Origin: Bacillota bacterium
GTDB taxonomy: Bacteria > Bacillota > Bacilli > Bacillales_A > Planococcaceae
NCBI GenBank assembly: GCA_023405135.1
Contig: JAEXYZ010000024.1
Coordinates: 1 to 64,000 of the forward strand
DNA: 64,000 bases
Direction of reading: 5' to 3'
The notes beneath the pieces were generated by a model. It ran no database searches, was not told where the DNA came from, and worked only from the letters and a program-made list of their open reading frames with translations. Positions 1 through 7,994 of the stretch are shown here, in pieces. The position numbers and the translations under genes are program-made. How positions within the stretch are numbered: position 1 is the first letter of the stretch; every line of letters begins with the position of its first letter.

Positions 1-154
1 GCCCTGCGCCTCCTCGTCGCTACGCTCCTGTGGGGTCTCGAGTCTCGGGCTGTTCCCGCAGGAGTCGCCCCTTCACTCCAATCAATTTTTAAAAATATCC
101 GATTCTTATTAGTAGCATAAGCGAATTAGAAAAATCTACTTTTGTCCCAGCCTC
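1..154. repeat. Dispersed palindromic repeat, copy A (cut by window start)
   Basis: This GC-rich block is nearly identical to 16691-16839 and, in opposite orientation, resembles the left half of 46138-46397. It holds a long stem (CTCCTGTGGG at 26-35 with CCCGCAGGAG at 55-64) and ends with the terminal sequence TGTCCCAGCC (143-152). The left terminus lies outside the window. It sits downstream of the trpE-trpG-hypothetical operon. Function is unknown. Confidence 0.85.
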
Positions 155-163
155 TTTATAATA

Positions 164-529
164 TTAAATAAACCCATTCAATACTTCTTCTGCTTTTTTA
201 TCGAGCTCAGCTTCTTTTTCTTTATCTGTTGGATTGTTTGCAATACGTTGTAGTTCGTCTTCAAGGGCGATTTTTACGAAAAACGGTACCTTAGGAATTA
301 AATATTGTAAACTCTCAAGTTTCAATTCAACAAACTGTTCCGCATTTCCAAAAACATCAAATAGAAAAGGTGTAATTTCTGTTGGAAATCGAAGCATCAT
401 TTCAGCGATTTGCTCTGTCAATTGCAAATTACCATCCTTTAATAATTGAAAAAGTGTTATAAGATGCGGCTCAATTTCTTCATTTGATAGTAATGAATGC
501 TGCTGTAACAGTTTTTCTATTTCACTCAT
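164..529 (-). CDS. Small hypothetical protein, last gene of trpEG operon
   Basis: This 121-residue acidic protein is predicted soluble and mostly helical, with no signal peptide, membrane segment or catalytic motif. The leucine-rich helical pattern and the YLIPKVPFF / DELQRIANNPTDKE segments recall the HEAT-like DUF5071 type, but I am not certain of that. Its ribosome binding site, AAGGAG, overlaps the stop codon of trpG, and the gap to trpG is only 10 bases, so it is almost surely co-transcribed with trpE and trpG under the tryptophan T-box. No role in tryptophan synthesis is known to me for such a protein. It is the last gene before a dispersed repeat. Confidence 0.75.
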   Translation of the reverse strand: MSEIEKLLQQHSLLSNEEIEPHLITLFQLLKDGNLQLTEQIAEMMLRFPTEITPFLFDVFGNAEQFVELKLESLQYLIPKVPFFVKIALEDELQRIANNPTDKEKEAELDKKAEEVLNGFI

Positions 530-539
530 AAATATCTCC

Positions 540-1124
540 TTACACCTTCATAAGACTTACTTCTTTTAAAAATGCCTCAACCATTTTTGTACCTGTTTTC
601 GTTCCAATCGATTCAGGATGAAATTGTAATCCATAAGTCGGATACAGTTTATGCTGGATAGCCATAATTTCACCATCATCACTTGAAGTAGCGATTACTT
701 CCAAGTCCTCATGTAATGTTGAAGGTTCAATTATTAACGAATGGTAACGCATTACTGTAATCTCTTCATCTAGTTGTTTAAATAATCCTTTTTGATTATA
801 GTTCAATTTTGAAAGTTTACCATGCATAATGTTTTCTGCACGAACAATTTTGCCTCCAAACGCTTCACCGATTGATTGATGGCCTAAGCAAATGCCTAAA
901 ATCGGAAATTCCTTATACAATTCCTTTACGACATCTACTGTAATACCAGCTTCAGTAGGAGTACCTGGCCCTGGTGAAAGGACAATTGCTTCTGGTTGTA
1001 ATTCACGAATTTGATTGATCGACAATGCATCATTTCTAACGACATGTACTTCTTTTCCTAAACTCGAAATTTGCTGAAAAAGATTATATGTGAATGAATC
1101 ATAATTATCAATTAATAAAATCAT
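540..1124 (-). CDS. trpG: Anthranilate synthase component II (glutamine amidotransferase)
   Basis: TrpG releases ammonia from glutamine and passes it to TrpE to make anthranilate from chorismate, the first committed step of tryptophan synthesis; in many Bacillales the same subunit also serves PabB in folate synthesis. The 194 residues match the usual size of class I amidotransferases. The nucleophile Cys is visible in GICLGHQSIGEAFGG (about residue 79), and the His-Glu pair in LQFHPES near residue 170. The start ATG overlaps the trpE stop by 4 bases (ATGA), indicating translational coupling. The location next to trpE, rather than in a folate operon, favours tryptophan as its main role. Confidence 0.95.
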   Translation of the reverse strand: MILLIDNYDSFTYNLFQQISSLGKEVHVVRNDALSINQIRELQPEAIVLSPGPGTPTEAGITVDVVKELYKEFPILGICLGHQSIGEAFGGKIVRAENIMHGKLSKLNYNQKGLFKQLDEEITVMRYHSLIIEPSTLHEDLEVIATSSDDGEIMAIQHKLYPTYGLQFHPESIGTKTGTKMVEAFLKEVSLMKV

Positions 1125-2509
1125 CTTTGTACCTCCAATAGTGCCTTTGCTTTATTTAATGTTTCTTCGTATTCTGACTGAGCAACAGAATCATAAACGA
1201 TTCCAGCACCAGCTTGAACGTACGCTTTGTTATCCTTCACAATCATTGTTCGTATTGCTAATGCAAGGTCCATATTGCCATTGACGGAAATATAGCCGAT
1301 TGCTCCAGCGTAAACACCTCGTTTTGATTGTTCAAGGTCATTAATAATTTGCATAGCACGTATTTTTGGTGCACCTGATACTGTGCCAGCAGGTAAACAT
1401 GATGTTAATACATCGAGTACATGAACATCTTCATGCAATTCTCCAGTTACTTCTGAAACAATATGCATCACATACTTATAGCGCTCAACTACCATATATT
1501 TACTTACATTTACTGTCCCAATTTTACTTACACGACCAATATCATTACGTCCTAAATCAACAAGCATTCGATGTTCAGCAACTTCTTTTTCATCATTAAT
1601 TAGTATTGCTTCAAGCTGTTCATCCTCTTCTTTTGTTTTACCTCGAGGCTTTGTTCCAGCAATTGGATTGGTTGTAACAATACGATTTTGAACTTTTACT
1701 AAACTTTCAGGAGAAGTTCCTAAAATTGTATACTCATCAAACTCAACATAAAACATATACGGTGAAGGATTTGAAGTACGTAATTTTCTATATAATGAAA
1801 ATGGGTCTCCAGTAAAATTCCCTTTAAATCGTTGGGATAATACGACTTGGAAAATATCTCCTCGCTCAATATGCTGCTTTGCTTTTTCAACCATTTGAAT
1901 AAATTCTTCCTTCTCAATAGAAGGTTCAAATTTTACGGATATCGGTTCATCCTCTATAAACGTGATACCTTGTTTCATTTCCTTCTCAAGCTCTTGAATT
2001 GCTTCTTTCATTTCACTCTCAGTACGTCCAGTTTGGAACAAATCAATAGCTGCAATAGATACTTTTTGTAGTAAATGGTCAAATACGATAAACGTATCAT
2101 AAAAATAAACATGCACATCTGGCATATTTAATTCATCCTGTAATGCCTCACCAATCTTTTCATTATAAAAAGCAGTATCATAGCCAAAATAACCAACTGC
2201 TCCTCCAAAAAATGAGAATGGATATTGCACGTCTTGAATGGGCAGTGCATCACGCAATTTTTTTAAAACTGATCCTTGTTCGATTTGAGGCTCTCCATTT
2301 TCATTTTGAAAATAGTACTGATGATGATCCCCTTTTAATTGCGCAATTGGATTTACAGCGATAAATGAATATCTACCGCTTTCTTCATGTTTTGCATAGG
2401 ATTCAAATAATACCTTATGATTCCCTTTTAGACTTCCAAAAATAGAAATAGGGGTCATCATGTCACCTTGTAATTCATGAATGACAAAATTTTTCACTTC
2501 AACAGTCAT
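1121..2509 (-). CDS. trpE: Anthranilate synthase component I
   Basis: TrpE converts chorismate and ammonia to anthranilate. The 462 residues cover the N-terminal regulatory part, with an LFES segment near residue 34 that corresponds to the tryptophan-binding LLES motif, and the chorismate-binding domain (about 200-460). The signature reads PIAGTKPRG; alanine where PabB proteins usually carry the lysine of PIKGT separates it from aminodeoxychorismate synthase. DLGRNDIGRV, LPAGTVSGAPK and GAGIVYDS are the other expected chorismate-domain motifs. The start has a good AGGAGAG site. A tryptophan T-box leader lies directly upstream, so transcription should rise when uncharged tRNA-Trp accumulates. 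No other trp biosynthetic gene is in the window. Confidence 0.96.
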   Translation of the reverse strand: MTVEVKNFVIHELQGDMMTPISIFGSLKGNHKVLFESYAKHEESGRYSFIAVNPIAQLKGDHHQYYFQNENGEPQIEQGSVLKKLRDALPIQDVQYPFSFFGGAVGYFGYDTAFYNEKIGEALQDELNMPDVHVYFYDTFIVFDHLLQKVSIAAIDLFQTGRTESEMKEAIQELEKEMKQGITFIEDEPISVKFEPSIEKEEFIQMVEKAKQHIERGDIFQVVLSQRFKGNFTGDPFSLYRKLRTSNPSPYMFYVEFDEYTILGTSPESLVKVQNRIVTTNPIAGTKPRGKTKEEDEQLEAILINDEKEVAEHRMLVDLGRNDIGRVSKIGTVNVSKYMVVERYKYVMHIVSEVTGELHEDVHVLDVLTSCLPAGTVSGAPKIRAMQIINDLEQSKRGVYAGAIGYISVNGNMDLALAIRTMIVKDNKAYVQAGAGIVYDSVAQSEYEETLNKAKALLEVQR

Positions 2510-2580
2510 CTCAACTCTCTCCTTCTCTTCTCAACTCTTCTATGCACCTAAGCAAGCAAACAGCTTAGCCAGACAATATA

Positions 2581-2835
2581 AAAAGGCTTTCCCATCACAA
2601 AAGGACGGAAAAGCCGTGGTGCCACCTTCATTGACTAAATCAAAAAGTACTTTTGTTCCATAATAAGAACAGACGATTTAGTCCACTCAACTGTTGTAAC
2701 GTAAACAGACGCTAATACCTACTAAACTTTCAATATTAGAGCTAGAAAACCCATTCATATTATGTCATGCTCTAGCTTTCACCAACCGCTAGCTCTCTTT
2801 GCCACTTCATAATACTACTCTTTTTCATCATCGCT
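2581..2835 (-). promoter_or_regulatory. Tryptophan T-box leader of trpEG
   Basis: Read on the minus strand, the leader shows the stem I elements AGTAG and AGAGAGC...GGTTGGTGAAAGC, a specifier region GAATGGG in which TGG (2751-2753) is the tryptophan codon, and the antiterminator T-box AAGGTGGCACCACGG (2614-2628). It ends with a terminator stem (2585-2615) followed by a T run. Uncharged tRNA-Trp should pair at both the specifier and the T-box to stabilise the antiterminator. Family knowledge supports the mechanism; specifier assignment is my reading. Confidence 0.93.
2585..2615 (-). terminator. T-box attenuator terminator before trpE
   Basis: On the minus strand a GC-rich stem (GGCTTTTCC with GGGAAAGCC) is followed by TTTTTATA. 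It directly overlaps the 3' half of the T-box antiterminator, as expected for a transcription-attenuating T-box. Confidence 0.9.
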
Positions 2836-2919
2836 TTATTTTTTAATTACAACTATTTTATTATAAATTGTCGTTGTATTCAAACAATTTTGCAAAAAAC
2901 TTTAATTTTTTAGTTTTAA

Positions 2920-3579
2920 TTAATTATTTAAATCAAAACGTTGACCTTTTTTCAAATATAAAAGATACTCGGCGATATTCGTTGCATGATCGGCACAACG
3001 TTCAATATGTCGACATACGAATGATAAATACGTAATTTGCGATATACTTTCGGGGGCAACTGCGCTTAATCTCATTAAATGGGTAATCATACTACCGTAC
3101 ATTTCATCGATTTGATCATCAAGTTCTGCAACTTCTTTTGCCTTTGCTATATTTTCCTCAAGAAATGCTTCTACTATTTGCTTTAACATTGTAATTGTTT
3201 TAAAACACATATCTTCGAGCAATTCAACTGAAGTAATAAAACGTTCTTTCCCAATATGAAGTGTTTCTTTTGAGATATTTACTGCATAGTCTCCAACACG
3301 TTCCATATCAGCAGCTGCCTTTAATAAAACGATTAAACGACGTAAATCAGTCGCAACTGGTTGCTGTCTAGTCATGAGTTTTATGACACGATCATTAATC
3401 GCTTCTTCCATGCGATTTATTTCAACATCTCCATCAATGATTTCCTGGGCTTTTTGAAAATTTTTTTCAATTAATGCACTAAATGAAGCTTCTAATTTTT
3501 CGATACTGCAATTACAAAGTTTAAGAAAATCCTTTTGTAAAGCATCAATTTCTAAATCGAAACGGTCACGAACTCCCAT
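2920..3579 (-). CDS. phoU: Phosphate signalling protein PhoU
   Basis: PhoU links the Pst transporter to the PhoR sensor kinase and represses the Pho response when phosphate is sufficient. The 219-residue protein has the two repeated three-helix bundles of the family, each with the metal-binding type E/DxxxD pattern (DMERVGDYAVNISKE near residue 90 and HIERCADHATNIAEY near 190). It is the last gene of the pst cluster, 17 bases after pstB. B. subtilis itself has no phoU in its pst operon, so this arrangement is of the broader Firmicutes type. No clear terminator is visible after it. Confidence 0.95.
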   Translation of the reverse strand: MGVRDRFDLEIDALQKDFLKLCNCSIEKLEASFSALIEKNFQKAQEIIDGDVEINRMEEAINDRVIKLMTRQQPVATDLRRLIVLLKAAADMERVGDYAVNISKETLHIGKERFITSVELLEDMCFKTITMLKQIVEAFLEENIAKAKEVAELDDQIDEMYGSMITHLMRLSAVAPESISQITYLSFVCRHIERCADHATNIAEYLLYLKKGQRFDLNN

Positions 3580-3596
3580 GTACTCCTCACCCCTTT

Positions 3597-4442
3597 TTAA
3601 CCGAATCTACCAGAAATATAATCTTCTGTTCGTTGGTCAGTTGGGGTAGAGAATATTTTATCTGTATTATCAAATTCAACAACTTCTCCATTTAAGAAAA
3701 AGGCAGTTTTATCAGAAATACGAGCTGCTTGTTGCATATTATGGGTTACGATAACAATAGAGTAATTATCTTTCAATTGTTGAACAAGTTCTTCTACCTT
3801 TAATGTTGAAATAGGATCAAGAGCAGAAGTTGGTTCATCCATTAAAATAACATCTGGTTCAATTGCAAGACAGCGCGCGATACAAATACGTTGTTGCTGA
3901 CCACCAGATAAACCATAAGCATTTTGGTTTAAACGATCTTTTACCTCATCCCAAATTGCTGCTCCACGTAAAGACTTTTCAACAATCTCATCAAGAATTT
4001 TTTTATTTTTAATGCCATGAATTCTTGGTCCATAGGCGATATTATCATAAATTGATTTTGGGAATGGATTTGGTTTTTGGAATACCATCCCTACACGTGT
4101 ACGTAATTCCTCAACCTCATATGACGTATCAAAAATATTACGTCCACGATAAAGAATCTCTCCTGTAGTTTTTGCAGCTGGTACAAGCTCCACCATCCGA
4201 TTTAAAGCTTTAATATAAGTTGATTTACCGCAACCAGAAGGACCAATAATCGCCGAAACTTCATTTTCTTTTATACTTAAATTAATATCTTTTAACGCAT
4301 GATGATCTCCATACCAAAGATCAAAATTTTTCGTTTCAAAAACAGTATTTTTATCTATTAAAAGTGAAGATTCACGAGTCACTTGTAAAGACTGACTTTT
4401 ATCTAATTTTTCATTATCATTTTTAATTTTAAGGTCTACCAT
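3597..4442 (-). CDS. pstB: Phosphate ABC transporter ATP-binding protein
   Basis: PstB hydrolyses ATP to drive phosphate import through PstC-PstA. Walker A (GPSGCGKST, about residue 88), the signature LSGGQQQR (about 195), Walker B with VILMDEPTSALD (about 215) and the switch histidine in VIVTHNM are all intact. At 281 residues it is slightly longer than usual because of a polar N-terminal extension of some 40 residues before the ABC domain. It lies 12 bases downstream of pstA and belongs to the same operon. Only one pstB copy is present, unlike the two in B. subtilis. Confidence 0.97.
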   Translation of the reverse strand: MVDLKIKNDNEKLDKSQSLQVTRESSLLIDKNTVFETKNFDLWYGDHHALKDINLSIKENEVSAIIGPSGCGKSTYIKALNRMVELVPAAKTTGEILYRGRNIFDTSYEVEELRTRVGMVFQKPNPFPKSIYDNIAYGPRIHGIKNKKILDEIVEKSLRGAAIWDEVKDRLNQNAYGLSGGQQQRICIARCLAIEPDVILMDEPTSALDPISTLKVEELVQQLKDNYSIVIVTHNMQQAARISDKTAFFLNGEVVEFDNTDKIFSTPTDQRTEDYISGRFG

Positions 4443-4454
4443 ATTTACACATCC

Positions 4455-5333
4455 TTAATATCGTTTTTGGAATTTATTGCGAATAAATATTGCAATTGAG
4501 TTCATTATCACAAGGAAAATCATCAGAATAATAATCCCCGCTGCCGCAACAAACTGGAATTCTTCCTGTGGACGTTTTGCCCAATCAAAAATTTGCAATG
4601 GCAATGTTGTAAATTGACTTAACAAACCGTTTGGAAGGAATTGTAAAATTACCGGAATACCTAATACAACTAGTGGTGCTGTTTCACCTACTGCACGAGA
4701 TAAAGCTAAAATACTTCCCGTTAAAATACCAGGTATAGACGATGGTAATACGACACGTGTAATCGTTTGCCATTTTGTAGCACCCATACCATAAGAGGCT
4801 TCTCTTTGTTCTTTTGGTACAGCGCGGATTGCCTCCTGTGCAGCGACAATAATGACTGGCAAAATTAATAAACTCATTGTAAATCCAGCAGCTAAAATGC
4901 TTTTTCCTAAAGCAAGCATACGAACGAAAATTGTTAGCCCTAGCAAACCAAAAACAATGGATGGTACACCTGCTAAATTCGAAATGTTCATTTGAATAAA
5001 TTCAGTTAATTTATTTTTCTTTGCATATTCCTCTAAATAAATGGCAGTCCCAACACCTAGTATCATGGAAACCGGTGCAATGACAAGCATTAAATAAATA
5101 GAACCAACTAAAGCAGCTTTAATTCCAGCTTTTTCAGGGAAACGGGAACCAAAATTATTTAAGAAATTCCAGTTTAAGTAGCCAGTTCCTTGTGAAATAA
5201 TTCGAGCTAGTAAAAGTACTAATGCAATTAAAGCTAAGGATGTTGCAAATAAGAAAATGGCTTTCCAAATTTTATTCAACTTTAATCGCGATTTCATACG
5301 CTTCATTACAACAGTATCATTTATATATTTCAT
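4455..5333 (-). CDS. pstA: Phosphate ABC transporter permease PstA
   Basis: PstA is one of the two membrane subunits that form the phosphate channel. The 292 residues hold six predicted membrane helices, the first around residues 25-48, and the inner-membrane coupling motif EAIRAVPKEQREASYGMGATKWQTI (written here in part, EASYGMGATKW, about residue 185) that contacts PstB. The gene follows pstC after a single base. An internal ATG at codon 10 is an alternative start. Confidence 0.95.
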   Translation of the reverse strand: MKYINDTVVMKRMKSRLKLNKIWKAIFLFATSLALIALVLLLARIISQGTGYLNWNFLNNFGSRFPEKAGIKAALVGSIYLMLVIAPVSMILGVGTAIYLEEYAKKNKLTEFIQMNISNLAGVPSIVFGLLGLTIFVRMLALGKSILAAGFTMSLLILPVIIVAAQEAIRAVPKEQREASYGMGATKWQTITRVVLPSSIPGILTGSILALSRAVGETAPLVVLGIPVILQFLPNGLLSQFTTLPLQIFDWAKRPQEEFQFVAAAGIIILMIFLVIMNSIAIFIRNKFQKRY

Positions 5334-5334
5334 C

Positions 5335-6282
5335 TTAATACTCCTCTCTGAAGCGTTTTGAAATGTATTGCGCTAATAGATTCATTAATAAAGTAAATAC
5401 AAATAATGTAAAGCCAACAGCATAAATTGAATAATAAATCGTTGTGCCGTAACCTGCATCCCCTGACGATACTTGAACAATATAAGCAGTCATTGTTTGG
5501 ATCGAATCAGTTACATTAAAATCAAATTTCGGAGTAGCTCCTCCTGCAAGAGAGACGATCATCGTTTCACCAATCGCACGTGAAACTGCTAAAACAACTG
5601 ATGAAATAATTCCAGATAATGCAGCAGGTAACACTACTTTTAAAGATACTTCTAATTTTGTCGCACCTAAAGCTAAAGCCCCTTCTCGGATTGAATTCGG
5701 AACTGAACTCATTGCATCCTCTGATAATGATGCGATCATCGGTAGTATCATGATACCAACGACAATCCCCGGGCTGAGTGCATTGAATATTTTCAGCGAC
5801 GGTATCAATTGTTGTAAAAGTGGTGTAATGAAAGTTAAAGCGAAAAATCCATAAACAATCGTTGGTACACCAGCTAAAACTTCCAAAATTGGTTTTATGA
5901 TACGACGTGCTTTATCTGAGGCATATTCACTTAAGTAAATTGCTGCAGCAATCCCTAATGGAACGGCAACAAATGCTGCAATTACCGAAATTTTTAGTGT
6001 ACCTAGTACTAAAGGTAAGACACCATATAACGGTTCGCTACCTGAGAAAGGCATCCATTCGGTTCCGAAAATGTAATCGGTAATTGATACTCTCTGAAAA
6101 AATTCAAACGTTTCAAAAATTAGAGTGAAGACAATGCCAATAGTAGTTAATACTGAAATTAAAGCTGTAGTAATTAAAATAATCGGCATACATTTTTCAA
6201 TTAGTTTTTTCCCTTTTCTGTTGCGAGATTGTGCAATCAGCTGTTGTACTGATTGCTCCTTCTCTAACCCATGAGAAGCCAT
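5335..6282 (-). CDS. pstC: Phosphate ABC transporter permease PstC
   Basis: PstC pairs with PstA in the membrane. The chosen start gives 315 residues with six predicted helices and the coupling motif EGALALGATKLE near residue 208. I place the start at 6282 because AAGGGAG lies eight bases upstream and the family begins here; the open frame runs 61 codons further back, but those codons are arginine-rich translation of a palindromic repeat. The gene follows pstS after a 263-base gap containing that repeat and a small GC-rich hairpin. Confidence 0.94.
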   Translation of the reverse strand: MASHGLEKEQSVQQLIAQSRNRKGKKLIEKCMPIILITTALISVLTTIGIVFTLIFETFEFFQRVSITDYIFGTEWMPFSGSEPLYGVLPLVLGTLKISVIAAFVAVPLGIAAAIYLSEYASDKARRIIKPILEVLAGVPTIVYGFFALTFITPLLQQLIPSLKIFNALSPGIVVGIMILPMIASLSEDAMSSVPNSIREGALALGATKLEVSLKVVLPAALSGIISSVVLAVSRAIGETMIVSLAGGATPKFDFNVTDSIQTMTAYIVQVSSGDAGYGTTIYYSIYAVGFTLFVFTLLMNLLAQYISKRFREEY

Positions 6283-6315
6283 AATGCAAACTCCCTTCAA
6301 TATACGTGAGAAAAG

Positions 6316-6457
6316 ATTAAAGCGCCCGCTTAGCCCCGACAAGCGCTGGAGGGTCCTGACAAGTGTGCTTGCATCTGTCGCTAACGCTATCGATGCAGAA
6401 TTAATTTGCACACGCAGGAGGGAACCGAAGCGACCTCGAGGGGACGAGCGCTTTAAT
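6316..6457. repeat. 142-bp palindromic element between pstS and pstC
   Basis: The element is bounded by perfect 10-base inverted repeats, ATTAAAGCGC (6316-6325) and GCGCTTTAAT (6448-6457), and contains inner pairing arms such as GCATC/GATGC and TGTGC/GCACA. It is much richer in G+C than its surroundings. A partial copy of its left end (AAAGCG...CGCTTAGC) occurs at 51953-51980. It is a different family from the 260-bp repeats. It interrupts the pst operon and may form a strong RNA structure in the pstS-pstC message. Confidence 0.75.
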
Positions 6458-6507
6458 CTAGACATTTAGTGAGAAAATGCGTGAAGCACCCCTCCGAAAT
6501 TCTGTGG

Positions 6508-6526
6508 TGGGGGGCCCCACACGTCT
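6508..6526 (-). other. GC-rich hairpin after pstS
   Basis: GTGGGG and CCCCAC (6511-6524) form a compact stem 20 bases after the pstS stop, without a T run. Such stems often protect the upstream message of a binding-protein gene, giving more PstS than permease; that role here is inference. Confidence 0.45.
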
Positions 6527-6545
6527 ATTTACTTAATAAAATTTA

Positions 6546-7523
6546 TTATTTTAAACCCTCTAAAGTTTTTAAACCTTCTGTATACTTTTCATCTGGTAAT
6601 TTTACATAACCAACAGCTTCAGCCATTGCACCAGCATTTTCTAATGTATAATGCATGAAATCATAGAATGCTTCATTTTCTTTTAAAGCACTATTTTTTG
6701 CATAAACAAATAGTGGACGAGAAAGTGGAGTGTACTCTCCAGACTCAATAGTTTCATTGTTTGGTGCTACACCATCAACTGTTACAGCAGTTAATTTGTC
6801 TTGGTTTTCTAAGTAGTAAGCATAACCGAAGAATCCGATTGCGTTTTTATCAGCAGCAACACCTTGAACTAATACGTTGTCATCTTCAGATAATGTTGCA
6901 GATTTAACTAATTCTTCACCTTCTAAAATTACCTCATCAAAGTAATCGTAAGTACCTGAGTCAGTACCAGGTGAGTAGAATACTACTTCTTCATCAGGCC
7001 ATGATGGATCGATATCAGACCATTTTTTCACACTGCCATCTTCAACCCATAATTGTTTTAATTGATCTACTGTTAAATCAGTAGCCCAGTCGTTTTCTGG
7101 ATTAATAACTACTGTTAAACCATCAAACGCAACTTGAAATTCTGTATAATCAATTCCAGCTTCTTCTAATAGAGCTTTTTCTTCTTCTTTAATTGGACGT
7201 GAAGCATTTGAGAAGTCAGTTTCTCCAGCGATGAATTTCTCAAAACCGCCGCCTGTACCTGATACACCAACTGATACTTGTACACCTGATTGAACAGCTG
7301 CATATTCTTCTACAAGAGCTTCAGTGATAGGTGCTACAGTTGATGAACCATCTCCTGTAACTGAACCAGTTAATTGCGCTTCGCCAGCATCAGCTGGTTC
7401 TCTTGTTTCGCTACCATTTGTTGCTCCTTGTTCTGTTTCTGTTTCAGTTTCAGAACCACATGCTCCTAATAGTAATGCTGAACCTAGAGCTGCAGTCATT
7501 GTTAAGTACTTCCACTTTTTCAT
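6546..7523 (-). CDS. pstS: Phosphate-binding lipoprotein PstS
   Basis: PstS captures phosphate outside the membrane and delivers it to PstC-PstA. The 325 residues start with a lipoprotein signal, with the lipobox LLLGAC putting the acylated Cys near residue 22, followed by an acidic, Thr/Glu-rich linker of about 30 residues. The mature domain starts at about residue 55; GDGSST and SGTGGGFEKF (about 59-95) and SPGTDSGTYDYF (about 187-198) carry the phosphate-binding Ser, Thr and Arg/Asp contacts of the family. First gene of the pst cluster; PhoP-type repeats lie upstream. Confidence 0.97.
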   Translation of the reverse strand: MKKWKYLTMTAALGSALLLGACGSETETETEQGATNGSETREPADAGEAQLTGSVTGDGSSTVAPITEALVEEYAAVQSGVQVSVGVSGTGGGFEKFIAGETDFSNASRPIKEEEKALLEEAGIDYTEFQVAFDGLTVVINPENDWATDLTVDQLKQLWVEDGSVKKWSDIDPSWPDEEVVFYSPGTDSGTYDYFDEVILEGEELVKSATLSEDDNVLVQGVAADKNAIGFFGYAYYLENQDKLTAVTVDGVAPNNETIESGEYTPLSRPLFVYAKNSALKENEAFYDFMHYTLENAGAMAEAVGYVKLPDEKYTEGLKTLEGLK

Positions 7524-7946
7524 CTCTTATTTCCTCCATCAAATTCATAGTAAGTTGTCTTACACGTAAAACTATAATGGTAGATTGTTGATTTCATATA
7601 AACGAATTGTAAAGAGATTGTAAATCGTTGTCCCTTTTTGTAAATACACAACGATATTATGAATAAGATTAGGAAGTTAACGAGTTTATCTATCAAAAGA
7701 ATATTTCAATTACTTCCTTTAATATAAAAGAGGAAGCATTAGACCCCTCTAAACTTATAATAATTTGCAATTGCATTTTTAATTTAAAATGACGTTGCAT
7801 GCAATTTCTTATAAATTACGTGCAACAAACTTAATTGTATCTTTTATGAAAGCACACCTTAAAGAATGAAATTATCTAATTAAGTTCTCAATTGATAAAA
7901 CATAACAGGTAGCTCAAAACTATGATTACATGTTTCTTTCCACTAA
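7524..7946. other. Intergenic region between pstS and the PBP gene
   Basis: Apart from the pst promoter region and the terminator at 7947-7985 this AT-rich stretch shows no gene. It contains a repeated GCAATTGCA/TGCATGCAA-type sequence near 7768-7815 of unknown meaning. Confidence 0.5.
7565..7644 (-). promoter_or_regulatory. Candidate PhoP boxes and promoter of pst operon
   Basis: On the minus strand TTTACA occurs at 7644-7639, 7624-7619 and 7613-7608, with a degenerate copy near 7634-7629. The steps are 10, 10 and 11 bases, close to the 11-base periodicity of Bacillus PhoP direct repeats (TTAACA-like). A TATAGT-like -10 sequence follows about 35 bases downstream, near 7570-7577. PhoP activation under phosphate starvation is the established role of such boxes; assignment here is by pattern only. 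Confidence 0.7.
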
Positions 7947-7985
7947 AAAGGTGCTGTTCCAAAATTATTTCGGAACAGCACCTTT
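7947..7985. terminator. Bidirectional-looking terminator after PBP gene
   Basis: AAAGGTGCTGTTCC and GGAACAGCACCTTT form a perfect 14-base stem with an 11-base loop. It lies just after the PBP stop on the minus strand. Confidence 0.9.
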
Positions 7986-7994
7986 AAAAGTTTA

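Noticed and set aside
1121..2509. PabB (aminodeoxychorismate synthase) in place of TrpE
   Set aside because: The motif reads PIAGT, not PIKGT, and a Trp-specific T-box lies upstream.
6283..6465. 61-codon N-terminal extension of PstC
   Set aside because: It is translation of the palindromic repeat, rich in Arg and Ser, lacks family similarity, and a strong ribosome binding site lies at the internal ATG 6282.
6284..6469. 61-codon plus-strand open frame in pstS-pstC spacer
   Set aside because: It is the opposite strand of the same repeat and no site supports translation.
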